Assembly: GCA_005784505.1 (NCBI GenBank)
Contig: VCAZ01000070.1
Span: 929,501 to 993,500, forward strand
Direction of reading: 5' to 3'
Length of the DNA stretch: 64,000 nucleotides
DNA from: Bagarius yarrelli
Lineage: Eukaryota > Chordata > Actinopteri > Siluriformes > Sisoridae
Both the position numbers and the translations under genes were made by a program. Each line of letters begins with the position of its first letter. The stretch's first letter is position 1. This document shows, in pieces, positions 12,103 to 24,500 of the stretch. The notes under the pieces were generated by a model that worked only from the letters and a program-made list of their open reading frames with translations, searched no databases and was not told where the DNA came from.

Positions 12103-12639
12103 TTAGCCCTGGATGCTGGGCAACAGTGCAGCTATCAGACATGTATCCAGTGCAACTGTTATTAAAATACAAAGCTTGCCACAGCCTTTTTTCAGTGAAT
12201 TAATTTGAATCCGATTGCTTTATTGTTTGCTTAAGTTTTGAAAGACGCCCGAGTAGGCGAAAAATTCTGATCGTGCGTTATTCGTGCAATGTTTCTCGCC
12301 GCTTACAGTACATCCAGTAGAGCTCCTGTTAGTTCTGTAATCAATAATAGGAAGCAGGGAGCTATTAGCCAGTGAGGAATTGGGCTGTCGCACAGATATG
12401 AGCTGAACATATATGCAGCGTGGAGATAAGGCCATACATTACTAATGTACACCATCTGTTCTTGGTAATGTCAAGTCAAAACTAACCAGGTGTTACTTTA
12501 CTCAAGTGATCAGACCGTTGATTAACAGTAACAATAATAATAATAATAATAATACAGTGCATGTGCAGTAAAAAAATATTCCTAAGACTTTTTTTTGCCC
12601 AATTACTAAGTGTTGAATCTTTTTTTTCTCTTTTCGGGT

Positions 12640-12790
12640 TTTCCCGTTTTTCTGTCTCACTAACTCTATTCTCTACATCCTCTTCACTAACACCCACTAA
12701 CTTCATGTCCTCGTTTATCCCATCCATATACCTCCTCTTTGGTCTTCCTCTTAGCCTTCTGCCTGGTAGCTTCATTTCTACCATCCTCCT
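12640..12790 (-). mobile_element. LINE 3' ORF fragment
   Basis: On the minus strand the frame reads MVEMKLPGRRLRGRPKRRYM then DGINEDMKLVGVSEEDVENR. This is a hallmark of the C-terminus of a fish LINE reverse-transcriptase ORF. Only the 3' end is present. Confidence 0.6.
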
Positions 12791-13907
12791 ACCAACATAT
12801 GATTACTAAGTGTTAAATGCACTAGTATAATTTAATACTCGCCCTGCAGTTATTAATGAGACAGAACTGGGTGAAAAATGTCCTTTCTTAATGCTGGAGT
12901 GTGATTTGAAGCTTCGTTTCCTGTAAGTTGTTTTTATTCATCAGTGCTGCGCTGTATACCATATGTTCATGGTTATTTCAAATCCTCCTCTGTAACACAC
13001 CGCCAGATAAGCATTCATTTACACCTCCTCATGAATGTGAACGAGTTATTTCCAGGTCGATGCTGGGATGAGTTAACACCGTAGGTGGTGTCGGGACTTG
13101 TTTTTTTTTATATGTCAGAGGTAAAGCAGGTGCAAGCGGGGCTGATGTAGGGTCAGTGTATGAGAAATAAGGCAGAGGTGACAGCATGGAATTTTTCACT
13201 CCTGTACGCAGCTGCTGCTGATTATGCGTTAGCTTTGTCATGCTGATGATACACAGTCATGACTTTATGGGACTTGTAGAGCATTTCGATTGCCAGCTAC
13301 TTGTTTGTACTTACCCGCTGCTAGACAGACCATGTCAAGAGTCTGATTGGTGAAAAACACTATAAAGGGGGTATGAACAGGCAAGTGTAGTCTGACAATG
13401 CAAGGAATTATTATGTTTTTATTCCAGCTCACTCTGATTACATATGCAGCCAAATGCAACACTATATTTTGTGGCATTCAAGCTTTTTAAAGTACCCCTG
13501 TTATCCTGGTCAGGGGCACAGTCTCTTTATTTTGAATGTGTATAATAGCACAAGTAAAATTGGTCTCTTCCTTTGTCTATCGGTGGTCGGGTGCCTCTGA
13601 AGCATGGGGCATGTTGCTCAAAGGCCGACAGTGGAGCTTGGTAATGATGAGGCTTAAACCCTGCTCTCCCTGACCAGCAATCTACACCTTACACATTTGA
13701 GCCGCCAATGCTTAACTTTTTGTTTATATACAGAGGCATTTAGACAAAACGCCCATGATGTCAAAATACAGCTCAGTCCAGTACAGTGCACCATGCACAC
13801 ACACACATGTTCACACACTTGCAGTTTGTCGAGAATGTCGCAGGTATAAAAGTAAAACACAATGAAAAGGAAATAACGCTACACCAGATAATTGTAAGAA
13901 AGGAAGA

Positions 13908-13943
13908 CCTACACCAAACTACATTTACTAGTTTGGGTGTAGG
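13908..13943. repeat. Short hairpin
   Basis: CCTACACCAAACTA pairs with TAGTTTGGGTGTAGG with one bulged base around a 7-base loop. Confidence 0.7.
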
Positions 13944-15049
13944 CTAGAAAAGGTTTTGTGTGCTATTTTGTCTGAGGCGTTTATTTGTTTTACAAGTAAA
14001 GGAATGTGTAATGATTCTGGCGTTGACGATCTGAACAGTCTCAGATCAACGACCGCTCCCTAAGGCCGCTTTTAAACATGAAGCCTGAGTGCCATATAAT
14101 GTCATCCTAAGCATCCTATTCTAAAAATATGTGCATCGTAGCATATGCTCCGTTAGCTGTAATGGGGATATGTGAGATGTGTGTATGTGTTTACAGTTGC
14201 GTCAGGAGGCCCTGAATGCAAGCAAATTCATATAGTTTTACGCCACACGTAGCCAAAGGCAGTGGATTGTAATAAGCACTGAGGATTACACATGTTAATT
14301 AAAAGATATATTTTATTTTATATATTTGTGAACGAAAATGTAATAAGGCTGTCGTGATTAACGTGGAATAGATATCAACCGATAAACAGTAACTGCTTAT
14401 AATCAGCGTTTTCAGGAAGATGGATGGAAGGTGCCTCTTACGATGCGTATATTTATTTATTTTGGAGCCTCTTGAGTAATAATCGTGTTCTATTGCACCG
14501 CCACTTCAAAATAATAATAATAAAAAAAAACGATATATACGTTAATTTCTCAGAATATGCAGTTCGGATGCAGTGTGCAATAATATTTTATTAGACTAGC
14601 TACAATCCTATAATTATACGTCAGTCAAATACATTTGTGTGTGCAGTTTCCTCGGAGTTCCATTCTAAAACTTACTGCTGCATTGTATCGCAATTTAAAG
14701 TAGGGTTTTTTTTATAATGGAAAAAAATGCTGCATGCATAGATAAAAACTGTCATGAATTAAATTGATTAGAAATCAATTATTAGTAAAATCTTTATTAC
14801 TTGGTGGAATAGTATAACAATGTGATCTGCCGATTGATGATTACAAACGCACTGATGTTTGGAAGTTGGAGATTAATTAGGTCAAAAGTATTGAGACACA
14901 AATCGTCACATTCATATATGCTGTTTGTTCGTTATAGTCAGATGAGCCTCACTCATACTCCTATAATAACATCCCACTTCTTTCCGTATCATTTGCTCAT
15001 TTAGCCACGATAGTATAATCAGATCAGAGATTCATCCAAAAGGTTTAGA

Positions 15050-15215
15050 AGGAATGCATCATAGTCAGGGCTCTGTGCAGGACGCTTAAGTTCTTCACTC
15101 CAACCCGAACACACCACGTATTCATGGACCTGGGACTTAGGCACAGGGGTATTGTCATGATGTAATTGGTTGAGTCTCTTAGTCCCGTTAGCGAATGATG
15201 TAAGGCTGCGGCATC
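15050..15215 (+). repeat. Interspersed repeat family B, copy 2
   Basis: CAGGGCTCTGTGCAGGACGC and ACAGGGGTATTGTCATGATG are the inverted equivalent of the copies at 2486 and 26190. Confidence 0.5.
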
Positions 15216-16983
15216 AAAAATGTGTGCGTTCGGTGTTGTGACAACAGAACTATTTTTCAAATGGCTTATGGTTTCATTAACTGCCATTACGTGTGTATTT
15301 GCCCTAAGTGAGGGATATACATGAGTCAAATCAGTAAAAGGAACACACCAAAGTGCCTGTTATTTCTACTCTGTTAAGGGCATATAAGTGCTATCCAGTG
15401 TGTACTCTATTACTGTACCTGCACTAATCCCAGGTTAATGGCTGGTCAGGCTCACCAGTTCAACAGGTACCTATTAGGGTGAACACGGGGATTGGCTCAA
15501 CCAGGTCTCAGCCTACTTTACGCTAACGACCTAACAAGGATCAAGCGTCTCTTCTTTACTTTTCAGATCAGGTCTGTTTCATATTCTAATCCACATGGAA
15601 CATTAGGACAGACAGCAGGTCACTGTCGGATGATGTCCTTTAGAGAAAAAAAAAATAGTAGGATGAGTTCTGATAGTACATTTATGCACTTGGCAGACAC
15701 TATTTTCCAGTGCAACTTTCATTTTTTATTGTTGCTGGTTTTATTTAATCCAACTAAGAGTTGAGATGGTCTAGGGGACGGCGGGACATCTTACTGCTGC
15801 TGGGAATGTAACGATAATCCTAATCAGCGGTATTGTTCGAATGACTAATGCTTTGTTCATGTGGCCATTAAGTAATTTCCAAGATGTAATGACGTTGTTG
15901 CCCACCAAAGCATGTTCATGTTGGAAACGGGAAAAAAATGTTGGTTCTTTCGTTGCCTGGAAAACAATGAGCTGGTCTTTCTCCAGTCCATGTTTATCTG
16001 AAATGGTATATCCTCTTATGATTTGGTGAATATACTGATCAGGTAAAGAGCGGTGCATAGGCAGGGATAACTAAAAAATAATTCAAGGAACACAGGTGCC
16101 CAACCGTTTGCAAGTGTTTTTATTTATAACACTCTCAATACCATTATTTTCGTCACCCTGAAACATAATATTTTAATGTGTCGAATTAAATAGAATTAAA
16201 ATAGTAAATTGAAAAAGTACCTGCACTGCCATTTGTCAAATAAAAGTTTTGGATTAGGTAAATAAACAAGTAACAAAGAATTCTAATAACTAGAAAAATT
16301 CTAAACTATCTAAAAATAAAAAAAGGTTTTCCACATTTGTCTTGTACTCCAAGTTTTTCATAAAGTAGATTAGTTAAAGCAAAATTGTTGTTGACTTGCT
16401 GTAAAGAAATTTTTTGCAAGCAATTTTCACGAGGTTATATCGATGGATCTGATATTACAAAACCGATAATGATAAAAGGCTTTAAATATCACTAAAGTAT
16501 AGCTAACATATGTTATCGGTCGGTCTCTATTCATTATATTGTAGTTATTAGTATAGAGCTGCTTTTCCCTTTGCCATTTTTTAATAGAAGTAATATTGTG
16601 GGTCAATATCGCGACACTTAATATTCGGTTTGTTTTATTTTAATGCATCATTTTATCCTATTCGCAAATACTAACTTAATGTGTTTTTAATGAAATCATA
16701 GAGTCTGTGTATTTTTGCGGTAGAAGAAAATTTCACCCTACGTTTCCCAATTTTCCCGCTACTGTGTTATATGTGTGTCGGGAGTTAAGACGGGAAAGGC
16801 CCAGCCTGTTCTTAGACTACTCTAGACCAAATAAGGACAGTGGGATTTGATGGGATTATAGAGAGAGGTTAGGGGATAGTGACGTACATGGCTCTGTCAC
16901 AACATGGAGTTAGGCCAGTGCAGCGCAGGTAAACCCGCTCAGGCATTCTGTCTATGCTAGCCTGATGGCAACTAGCTCTTAAT

Positions 16984-17033
16984 ATGAGCTCTCCGAAAAG
17001 CAAGAAGAGGAAATGCTACTTTAAGTCGCACAG
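16984..17033 (+). CDS. Weak candidate alternative first exon of pde4d
   Basis: A short frame MSSPKSKKRKCYFKSH ends with two bases before a donor (CACAG|GTACGC). Joined to the UCR1 exon at 27828 it would read KSHS-FDVDNG, which loosely recalls the KSYS-FDVDNG junction of human PDE4D8. The surrounding 300 bases are less AT-rich than their neighbours and include a CRE-like TGACGTA at 16880. The exon is only 50 coding bases long, so chance is a serious alternative. Confidence 0.25.
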
Positions 17034-17694
17034 GTACGCCTGCATCAGCGGTTCACTTGCTGCACTACAGATATTAAAGGAGGGATTTGTGTGAGGATAT
17101 TGATTTACAAAAAAATGCTGTTTATTTGTGGGAATTTTTTTATTAACCCTTTAAGCACATATCGTAAAGTTGAAAGTGTTTGCGATTTTAATTATTAGTA
17201 TTATTTTTTTTCCCTTTTATATTGTTTTATCCCCGTGAAGCGATTTATCTTTTAGACACCAGAGGGCAATGTCACATGACTTCCTAAAATTCTAGCCTGT
17301 TTATTTTATAGCGTTGTTTGTTTATTTTATAGTGTTTTGCTGAATCCTCTTTGCATTGTGAAAGTTTTATAGGTCACACGTAGTGTTTAATACGGTGGAT
17401 GTGATTTTGCCATGTAGGATGTGATCCTGGATTAACATTATTTGGAAATCCTGGATCAGCATATCAATCAACCAGTCGTAACCATCTGTGTTCAGACCAA
17501 ACCTGCCTCAATCTATTTTTTGAATCCTTTCTCTCATCTTTAAACCAAAATCTAGTATTTAATTAGTAAAAAAAAACATGAAATAATTAAATGGCGTGTG
17601 TAATACATTACATGCTGTACTGAACAATTGTACACAACATGTATGTGTAGTTTAGTTACTGTTTGAACATTTCCCTCACCTTCGTTACTAAAAA

Positions 17695-17696
<2 letters not shown>

Positions 17697-17729
<33 letters not shown>
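17697..17729 (+). repeat. (GT)n microsatellite
   Basis: About 16 uninterrupted GT units. Confidence 0.9.
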
Positions 17730-17733
<4 letters not shown>

Positions 17734-19539
17734 AAATTTAAATTGTAAAGTGTATCAAATTAATGCTTATAAAAAATCCTGTTTTATAGTAAGAATGTTG
17801 CTCTAGTGCATTTCTACACGTTCACCCTTTAAAAACATTTTACGATCGATTGTGTATAAGCGATTGTTTGATTTACTGTCTAAATTTATTAATATTTATT
17901 TTTGATCATTAGAATAAATACAGTCTAAATTGGTTATCATCAATTATTTTAATATAGTTTGTCTAATTCCAAGTTGTGATTCAATCTTAATCCAGAAATA
18001 GTCGTTGTCAGTACATTGTTCCAGAATCGATAAATTTACAGTCTCAGCATTTCATTTAAAAATCTCATTTTCAGCATTTAATCAGTTAAAACGTTTGTTT
18101 GTTTGTGGATAAAAAAGGAGAATGATTTGAAGCTGGCATCACACACTGATGACATCAAACGGGTCTGATTGGGTGATTAAATGTTATCGAATCAACAAAG
18201 AGTGTGCATCAGGATCAGATCCTATTCTCAAAATACCATCCACCGTTTAATAAAGTAGAGTAATTTGCAGTTAGTTGAAGAGGCAGTCCGCTGCCAGTTT
18301 GAACTTTGTAGGTTGTATAGCGGAGTGCATGTATTAACAGAAGTGCATGTATTAACAGGATCTGGATGATCTCTGAACAGATAAAGTGGGGTTTTTATTC
18401 AGGTTAGAATAAAATAATTGGTTCACACATGACCACACATGAGAGATACGGTTTGTGGTTTGTAAAGCTAAAATATTTTAGTCAGTTGTGAGAAAAAAAA
18501 AATGTTTATTTGTAAAATTATGTTGTCGAACTGAGACAAAAAGCCAGAAAAGTAATTTAATCAATATTATTATTAAAGTCCAATCAGAATATACTATAGA
18601 GCCACTATGATCCTGACTGGAATGAGGTGCGTACTAAAAATAGACGAAAACCTGAGCAAATGATTTGCGAAGGTACAACTGGTATAGTTTTGTCTTTTAA
18701 AACACAAAATTCGCTGAAAAATGTATTGTCTCAGAAGAAACATGGTGAAAAAAATAAGTGCATCTCCGACTTTGTTGTGTATTTTTAGCGATTTGATTTG
18801 CTTTTTTCTGTTTTTGAAGTATGCAATACATCGTATGTATTGTATCGTGACCCATGTTTGTGATGGTAACACACTGTGAGGCCCTGTCAATACACAGCCC
18901 TACTTTAAACTACAATATTGGCACCCTTGGTATGCTTTCTTGTCATGATTTTTGTGTAAATGTTTCTCAAAGCAAAGGAACTACAGTTGTACAGCGAGCT
19001 ACGGACAGCTGTTGTAAATGTGTAGCATCAGGTAAGTAAGCTTCATCAATAGTTTTAATCGTCTGTGCAGATTTGGTTTTTTGTTTCGAAGTCTCTGTCA
19101 GCAGCTACTCATTTGGCCAGGATTGTGTGCGGTCAAACTCCACAGTAAACACGGGGCACATACTGTCAGCAGCTGACTGAGCAGGTTGCTCCCACAAATG
19201 AGAGTTTTCGAAGGCTGCGTCATATAAAAGACTCTCACTGGTTTCGAGGCTTAGTCAGAGTGACGGACACTGCGAACATCGATGCTGAACAAGATATAAG
19301 AAGCAAGTCATGCACTGATAAGTGAATTTTAAGCTTAGATTTAGAGATTTTGTTACACTCTATGGAGTGCTTCTCTTCTTGACACGCCCATTCTTTTGTT
19401 TGCTGCATATGAAACGCATGCTCTATCCTCACTCACAGTCAAGTTATATTATAATTAATTGGGCACTAATTAAAAACTTAACAATTGCTACATTAAAAAT
19501 GCAACAATTTTAATACAACTGTAAAGTTTTTTTCGTTAC

Positions 19540-19720
19540 AGTTTAATTTACAGTCGTACAGTTAAAGATTGACTGTTACAGGGTACGTTGAAACTGTTAC
19601 GGATGAATTGAACTATAACAGTTATGTTGCTACATTTAACGGTTCTATTGTTACAGGTGAACTTTATACTGTTACATTAAAGTTACAACTGTTACAGTCA
19701 ATTGTTGCAATAGGTTATTT
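19540..19720 (+). repeat. Degenerate CTGTTACAG-type repeat
   Basis: Variants of ACTGTTACAG recur every 20-40 bases, suggesting an old, decayed tandem array. Confidence 0.4.
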
Positions 19721-19786
19721 TGCAACGTGACAGTAAAGCTAAAACTTTTACAATTTAAGTTGATACTATCAAAGTAAATAGATACC

Positions 19787-19978
19787 GGGGAAGTGGTGGC
19801 TCATGGTTAAGGTGTTGGATACCAACTCGAAAAATTATGGGTTCGATTCCCAGCTCTACCAAGCCACCATGCTGGGTCCCTGAGCAAGCACGTAAACCCC
19901 ATTTGCTCAGTTAGATAAATGAGATAAATGTAAGTCGCTCTGGATAAGGACGTCTGACAAATGCTGTAAATGTAAATG
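19787..19978 (+). repeat. SINE family A, full forward copy
   Basis: Complete from GGGGAAGTGGTGGCTCATGG to AAATGCTGTAAATGTAAATG, with GGGTTCGATTCCC as a well-kept B box. Confidence 0.8.
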
Positions 19979-20639
19979 AAAATTATGTTATGTGAAATTG
20001 TCAAGTTTATTCTGCTACAGTACAATTTAAATTTGCTATGGTAATGGTGACATTTCTCTTTTAAAGTTTAAGTTTTTATGGTAGAGATGTTGCTACGTTG
20101 ATAATAAAAACAAAAATCTTTATTATAAAGCTAAGAGGCATTAAAAAAAAAGCTAGGATCATTTAAAAACAGACTAAGATCAAATTTTTGTCATGTTTAG
20201 GAAGTGCGTACTCTGTCCTAGTCAGAAAGTGTATAGTGTCGGTAACTAATAATTATTCCAACAGCTTTTCATACTGTTTCTGTCTTTACAAATCAAAACG
20301 TGACTTACGAAGCAGAGGCTTTAAAGATTTTCCAAAATTTGTTAGGAGTTTATAGTTATGTAAGGAGTCCACAGGTCAGTGTAAAATTTGAATATTTTTT
20401 TTCAGTACTATGACATCTGCATGTGTTTAGGTCTCATACCTTCATAGAAAAAAAGAGAAGTAAACAAATTTGATCTGTTTAGTGTTGAGTTTTGTAATTC
20501 GTCACCCTTCTGCCATGTGCCCTAATCGTATTAATACAAAACTTTACAGGAACTACAAAACAACAGGCCAAACTGCAGTCTTCTGAGATACTGATGAGGG
20601 CAGGACAGAAGAAAGGGCATGGGTGAGTAAATAGCAGTT

Positions 20640-21260
20640 GGAGAAAAAAAATTAAATAAGAAAGAGAGGGTAGAGAAACAGACAGGAGAAAAGGATAGGA
20701 ATCAAGAGAGACATAAGAGGGAGAAATTCAGAGGGAAGACATGAGAAACACAAGACAGACCTTAGGTTAAAAAGAGATAGACAGAGGCTAGAAAGATAGA
20801 CAAATAGAGAGATAGGAGAAAGACAGACAGACAGAAGGACGAATGGGCAAGAGACTGAAAAAAAGGGTTGGAGAGAGTATACGACAGATGCAGCTTAAGC
20901 TTTTAGCCTACCAGTGAAAGGAAGTAGAACAGACTGTGGGTGGAAAGAGACAGACAGGAAATTGAGAAAGAGAGAAGTGAGACCTGAGTTGGGAGAGAGA
21001 CAACAGGAGAAAAAGAGGGAGATGGGGAAAAGACCTGCGCTGGAAAAGAGACAGACAGTCAGGAAGAGACATGAGTTTGGAGAAAGACAGACAGAAAAAG
21101 AGGACAGAGAAAAAAGACCCGGGTTTGGAGAAAGAGAGACAGAAGAAAGGTAGGAAAAAGATAACAGGAACCTAAATTGGGAGAGACACACAAAAGAAAG
21201 TTATGGAGGGACAGACAGCGGAAAGGCGGGAGCAAGACTGAGGTGGAAATAAGAGAGTTG
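20640..21260 (+). repeat. Purine-rich region with degenerate minisatellite
   Basis: The plus strand is dominated by GAGA and GACAGACAG. From about 20944 to 21190 a unit of roughly 37-52 bases repeats at least five times, each ending in a variant of GACCTGAGTTGGGAGA followed by GAGACAGACAG. Open frames here on both strands are by-products of the repeat. Confidence 0.75.
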
Positions 21261-21299
21261 GAAAGGGAGAGAGCAGATTGGAGGGTCTTAACTCACGTA

Positions 21300-21452
21300 G
21301 TAACAATGGGCGGAGAGAAAACATTGTACTTCAATGAGAAGGGGTGGTGTGAGAACAGGGAAGCTTGTGGGAGTGCAGTGAGGGGAAACCGTGAAGACGA
21401 GGGGCGTGTTTATTTAAAGACGATGTGTGCGTCGGGAAGACGACTTGCCACT
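21300..21452 (+). promoter_or_regulatory. pde4d: Probable promoter of the PDE4D9-type transcript
   Basis: GGGCGG near 21308, GGGGCGTG near 21401 and a TATA-like TTTATTTAAAG near 21408 precede the ATG by 40-150 bases. With only about 35 bases between the TATA-like box and the ATG, the 5' UTR would be very short unless another start is used. Confidence 0.35.
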
Positions 21453-21511
21453 ATGAGTATTATTATGAAGCCTCGCTCGCGCTCAACCAGCTCACTGAAA
21501 TGCGTGGAAGG
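21453..21511 (+). CDS. pde4d: pde4d first exon, PDE4D9-type long-form N-terminus
   Basis: The ATG at 21453 starts MSIIMKPRSRSTSSL, identical to the start of mammalian PDE4D9 over these residues, followed by KCVE. Two bases (GG) precede the donor GTAAAA and complete a glycine codon with the first base of the UCR1 exon, giving CVEG-FDVDNG. The last four residues diverge from the mammalian sequence, as expected for a fish orthologue. Just upstream are a GGGCGG box near 21308, a GGGGCGTG at about 21401 and a TATA-like TTTATTTAAAG near 21408, so a promoter immediately 5' is plausible. Confidence 0.93.
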
Positions 21512-24500
21512 GTAAAACTTATTGCTCTGTGCTTTTTTTTGCCTCCCTACTGGATATTTCTTACTTGCGTTTCAGTATGGTGCTTTTTTGCTCTTCTCTT
21601 TTTCAAATTTTTACCGCCTTCTTCCTTACTAACTTAGGCAGAACCTTTTCTCTAGCATTTCATCTCACATTCCTGGCATGTCACCCCCCCCGTTCTGACA
21701 TGCTCTATCTTAGTTTCTCAATCGCTCTCTCCATACGGTCTGTTTAATGTGCAAACTGTGGAATGATAGGCAGTTTGCACTGCAGTTAATTAACTCTGGC
21801 CACATGGTGTATGCAGTTACGCGCAGTTCTGTAACTCTATATCGGTGTAGGGGCTACAGACGTACTGTAGCATGTGCTTGTTTTCGAAAAGCACTCCTGG
21901 GTGTGAGGTATTTCAGTGTTAGCTCACCGGGACTGCTGAGCACTGTTTACATGCTGGGGGGGCAGATAGCTCGACCTGGTTTCTCCTGCTTCATCTTGTT
22001 CCTTATCTTCGTGCTATATAGCCTGAGAGAAGAGTGCAGGTTGAATAGCGGAGTTTATGTTGCTGATTACGTTTGTGTTGAATGAATTGTTATTCACTTA
22101 TAGGCTGGCGATATGGCCATACAAGTGTTGTGTTGCTTTGAAACGCTTTGATGTTGTGCTGTGTTGTTACAGTCTCCAAGTGTGTGTTAGTATTAGTCGA
22201 TAGATGGTTGTATGTCGCATGGATGTGTTTACGAATAGGCGGGACATACTGCTTCTGGAATGCAGCATGTCACCACTATTATGAAGTCTCAAGCTATGTA
22301 AACTTTGGGTAGATGGGTGTTTGTGAAGTGTGATGTGTGTATTAAGTAGTCAATAGGTTTTCGCGATAGAAGGGAACTCCCGTATACTGGCAATTGTAGC
22401 AGATAATCATTGAACTCTGCTGTATTGAATTTTAGATATTGTCTATACGTTTTATTCTAGGCACGATATTTGACATTATATATAGCATGTAGCCATAAAG
22501 CTTAAATCTTGATTTTATCCTGCATTCGAGACATAATGTATATTTCCGGCAAAAATACTCTTAAAATTTTAATGAAATGTGAATAACTGAATGAAACAAA
22601 GTGAAGTTTGGAGTCATTAATTTGTTAGATTGAGTTAGTGTATTATTGGAAAGCTGATCAGTGCTTGGCTTCTCTTTTACAGGTAAATAGCTGCTAAAAG
22701 AGTTAAACTATTGGCTCATTTAAATTGTAATTCTGAATGGCTTTTTCCTGACAGGATGTAGCCAGGCCATTCCTTCCTGGAAGATATTACATTACTGGAT
22801 GCCTAAATTGCAGGGAGATTCTTATCTGAAATTTGTCAGCTTAAAAAACTTGTGCCGTTCCAGAAGTTTCAAAGGAAACATATAAAGTCATAAGTGAAAA
22901 ACGTTAGGATACAGTGATGCTATGTTTTTACCAGGATTGCTTTTATTATCTGATGCGTGACTTGAGGTTGTAAATTGTTTCTGCTTTGTTATGTTAGGTG
23001 ATTGTGTTGTTTATTTCTTTATCAGCCAGAACGTTAAATGGGGTTTTCCAGTGAAAACAGATGCCATGTGCATTGTATGTGCGTCATTTCGTCAGCTGTA
23101 GAAAGAAGGTTTGTTTTTTTAAGGCTAACTAAAAAATAAATCTGTGTTTAATTACCTCCCAAAACAATTATTACAACAAATTAGGGATCTCGGAAAAAGA
23201 CGACCATCCAAAATGTAAGGATAATATAAAAAAGGTTAAAAATCTTAAAATAAATACTATAGTAGTATTGTAGAGATATAACTATACTGTCATTGTGTAA
23301 GCACAGGAATATTGCAAATAATTTTTTGGGGAGTAAATATTACAGCCAAAACATTTGATATATGTCTAAAGAAAATGCTGAAGTATATATAATGATTAGA
23401 AAATAGACATCACATTTCAGAGAGAAAAAAATCAACTTTTCAGAATAAATAAATTTCCTGTTCAAATTTAATTTGATCTCTATTTTGTTCTGAGGATGAA
23501 GAAATCCTAAACAGCTTGCATTTAAAAGTACTATTTAGTGCCTGTCAATATAGATATAAAAGAGATTTTAATAGATTTAAATAACCCAGTGTAATATGTG
23601 GGCGGAGCTAGCTATGGTGATCAGTAATTAGTTGCTGGGTATGGTTTTGGATTTTCAGAAGATGTTAGCATGACGATGCTAAATATATTCTCAGTTTGTC
23701 TTGTTTATACTAAAAAAAGGTCTAAAGTCAAATCCATTACTCGAATGATGTCCGAAAAATTCAAATGATTATAAGGTGATAAATTCTCAGCCAAATACTA
23801 CAAATATAAGTGGCTCGTTGTCGTTGCTGTAGCTCTCAAATGGATATTTACTTTAACAAAAGTTGATGTTCTACATCGAGTTTGGTCAAGTTTTAATTTA
23901 TATGATAAACAATATAATATATGATAAACATATGACATTACATAAATAAATGATCATTTCTCCAGAAACCTAGTCGAAGTTGCCCCCGTGTGCAGAGATT
24001 CCTTTTCATTACACGATATACTGATTGAGATGGAGCGTATGTCTATAAATAATTTCAGCTGAAATATAAATCTATGAGTGAAAAAAGTTTAAAATAATTA
24101 AAACAAAACTTTTTTAATATATTATTTTTGTAGTAAAACTGTTTAAAACTCTGTTATATTTTTACATACAACAAAAAATGTATTAATAATTATAATAGAA
24201 AATGAGTTCTATTCCGGGCGATTAAAATAATCTTTGCTGTTAATTTGAATCCGCATTTTATTTAGGCGGTTAGGCATAATTTTAGGGTCAGAATGCTCTG
24301 TAATCAAATGGAGTAGACATTTCACTCCTTGTTAGACTACAGAGCTCTCAAGGTGAAGACACTGAAAGAACAGACGGTACCATGTTTCCAGCCAGTCGGA
24401 TTGTTTATGTGCGTGAATGTGTAAAACAACCCAGATTGAAGCATGGAGTAATCCTTGTTTGAGGAACAGAGGGAGGTCATCACTACATACTCAATCACCA

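Larger units (their letters stand above)
11456..21452 (+). other. pde4d: pde4d intronic or upstream stretch between candidate first exons
   Basis: AT-rich with a LINE tail fragment, a family-B copy, a family-A SINE, two GT microsatellites, the weak candidate exon at 16984 and the purine-rich region. An open frame of 95 codons on the minus strand at 15771-16058 looks partly protein-like, but I could not place it in any family. Confidence 0.45.

Noticed and set aside
15771..16058. 95-codon minus-strand frame and a 62-codon plus-strand frame
   Set aside because: Partly protein-like, but no family recognised, no splice sites that fit and no neighbour evidence; possibly an old repeat.
19800..19870. 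tRNA gene suggested by a GGTTCGATTCCC B box
   Set aside because: It is the head of a family-A SINE; no complete cloverleaf or anticodon stem could be built.
20895..21191. Overlapping open frames on both strands with serine/leucine-rich or lysine/glutamate-rich repeats
   Set aside because: They arise from the purine-rich minisatellite; no start context, no splice logic and no family resemblance.
21747..22085. 112-codon plus-strand open frame just downstream of the PDE4D9-type exon
   Set aside because: It lies in the intron after the donor at 21512, resembles no family and has no usable acceptor in phase.
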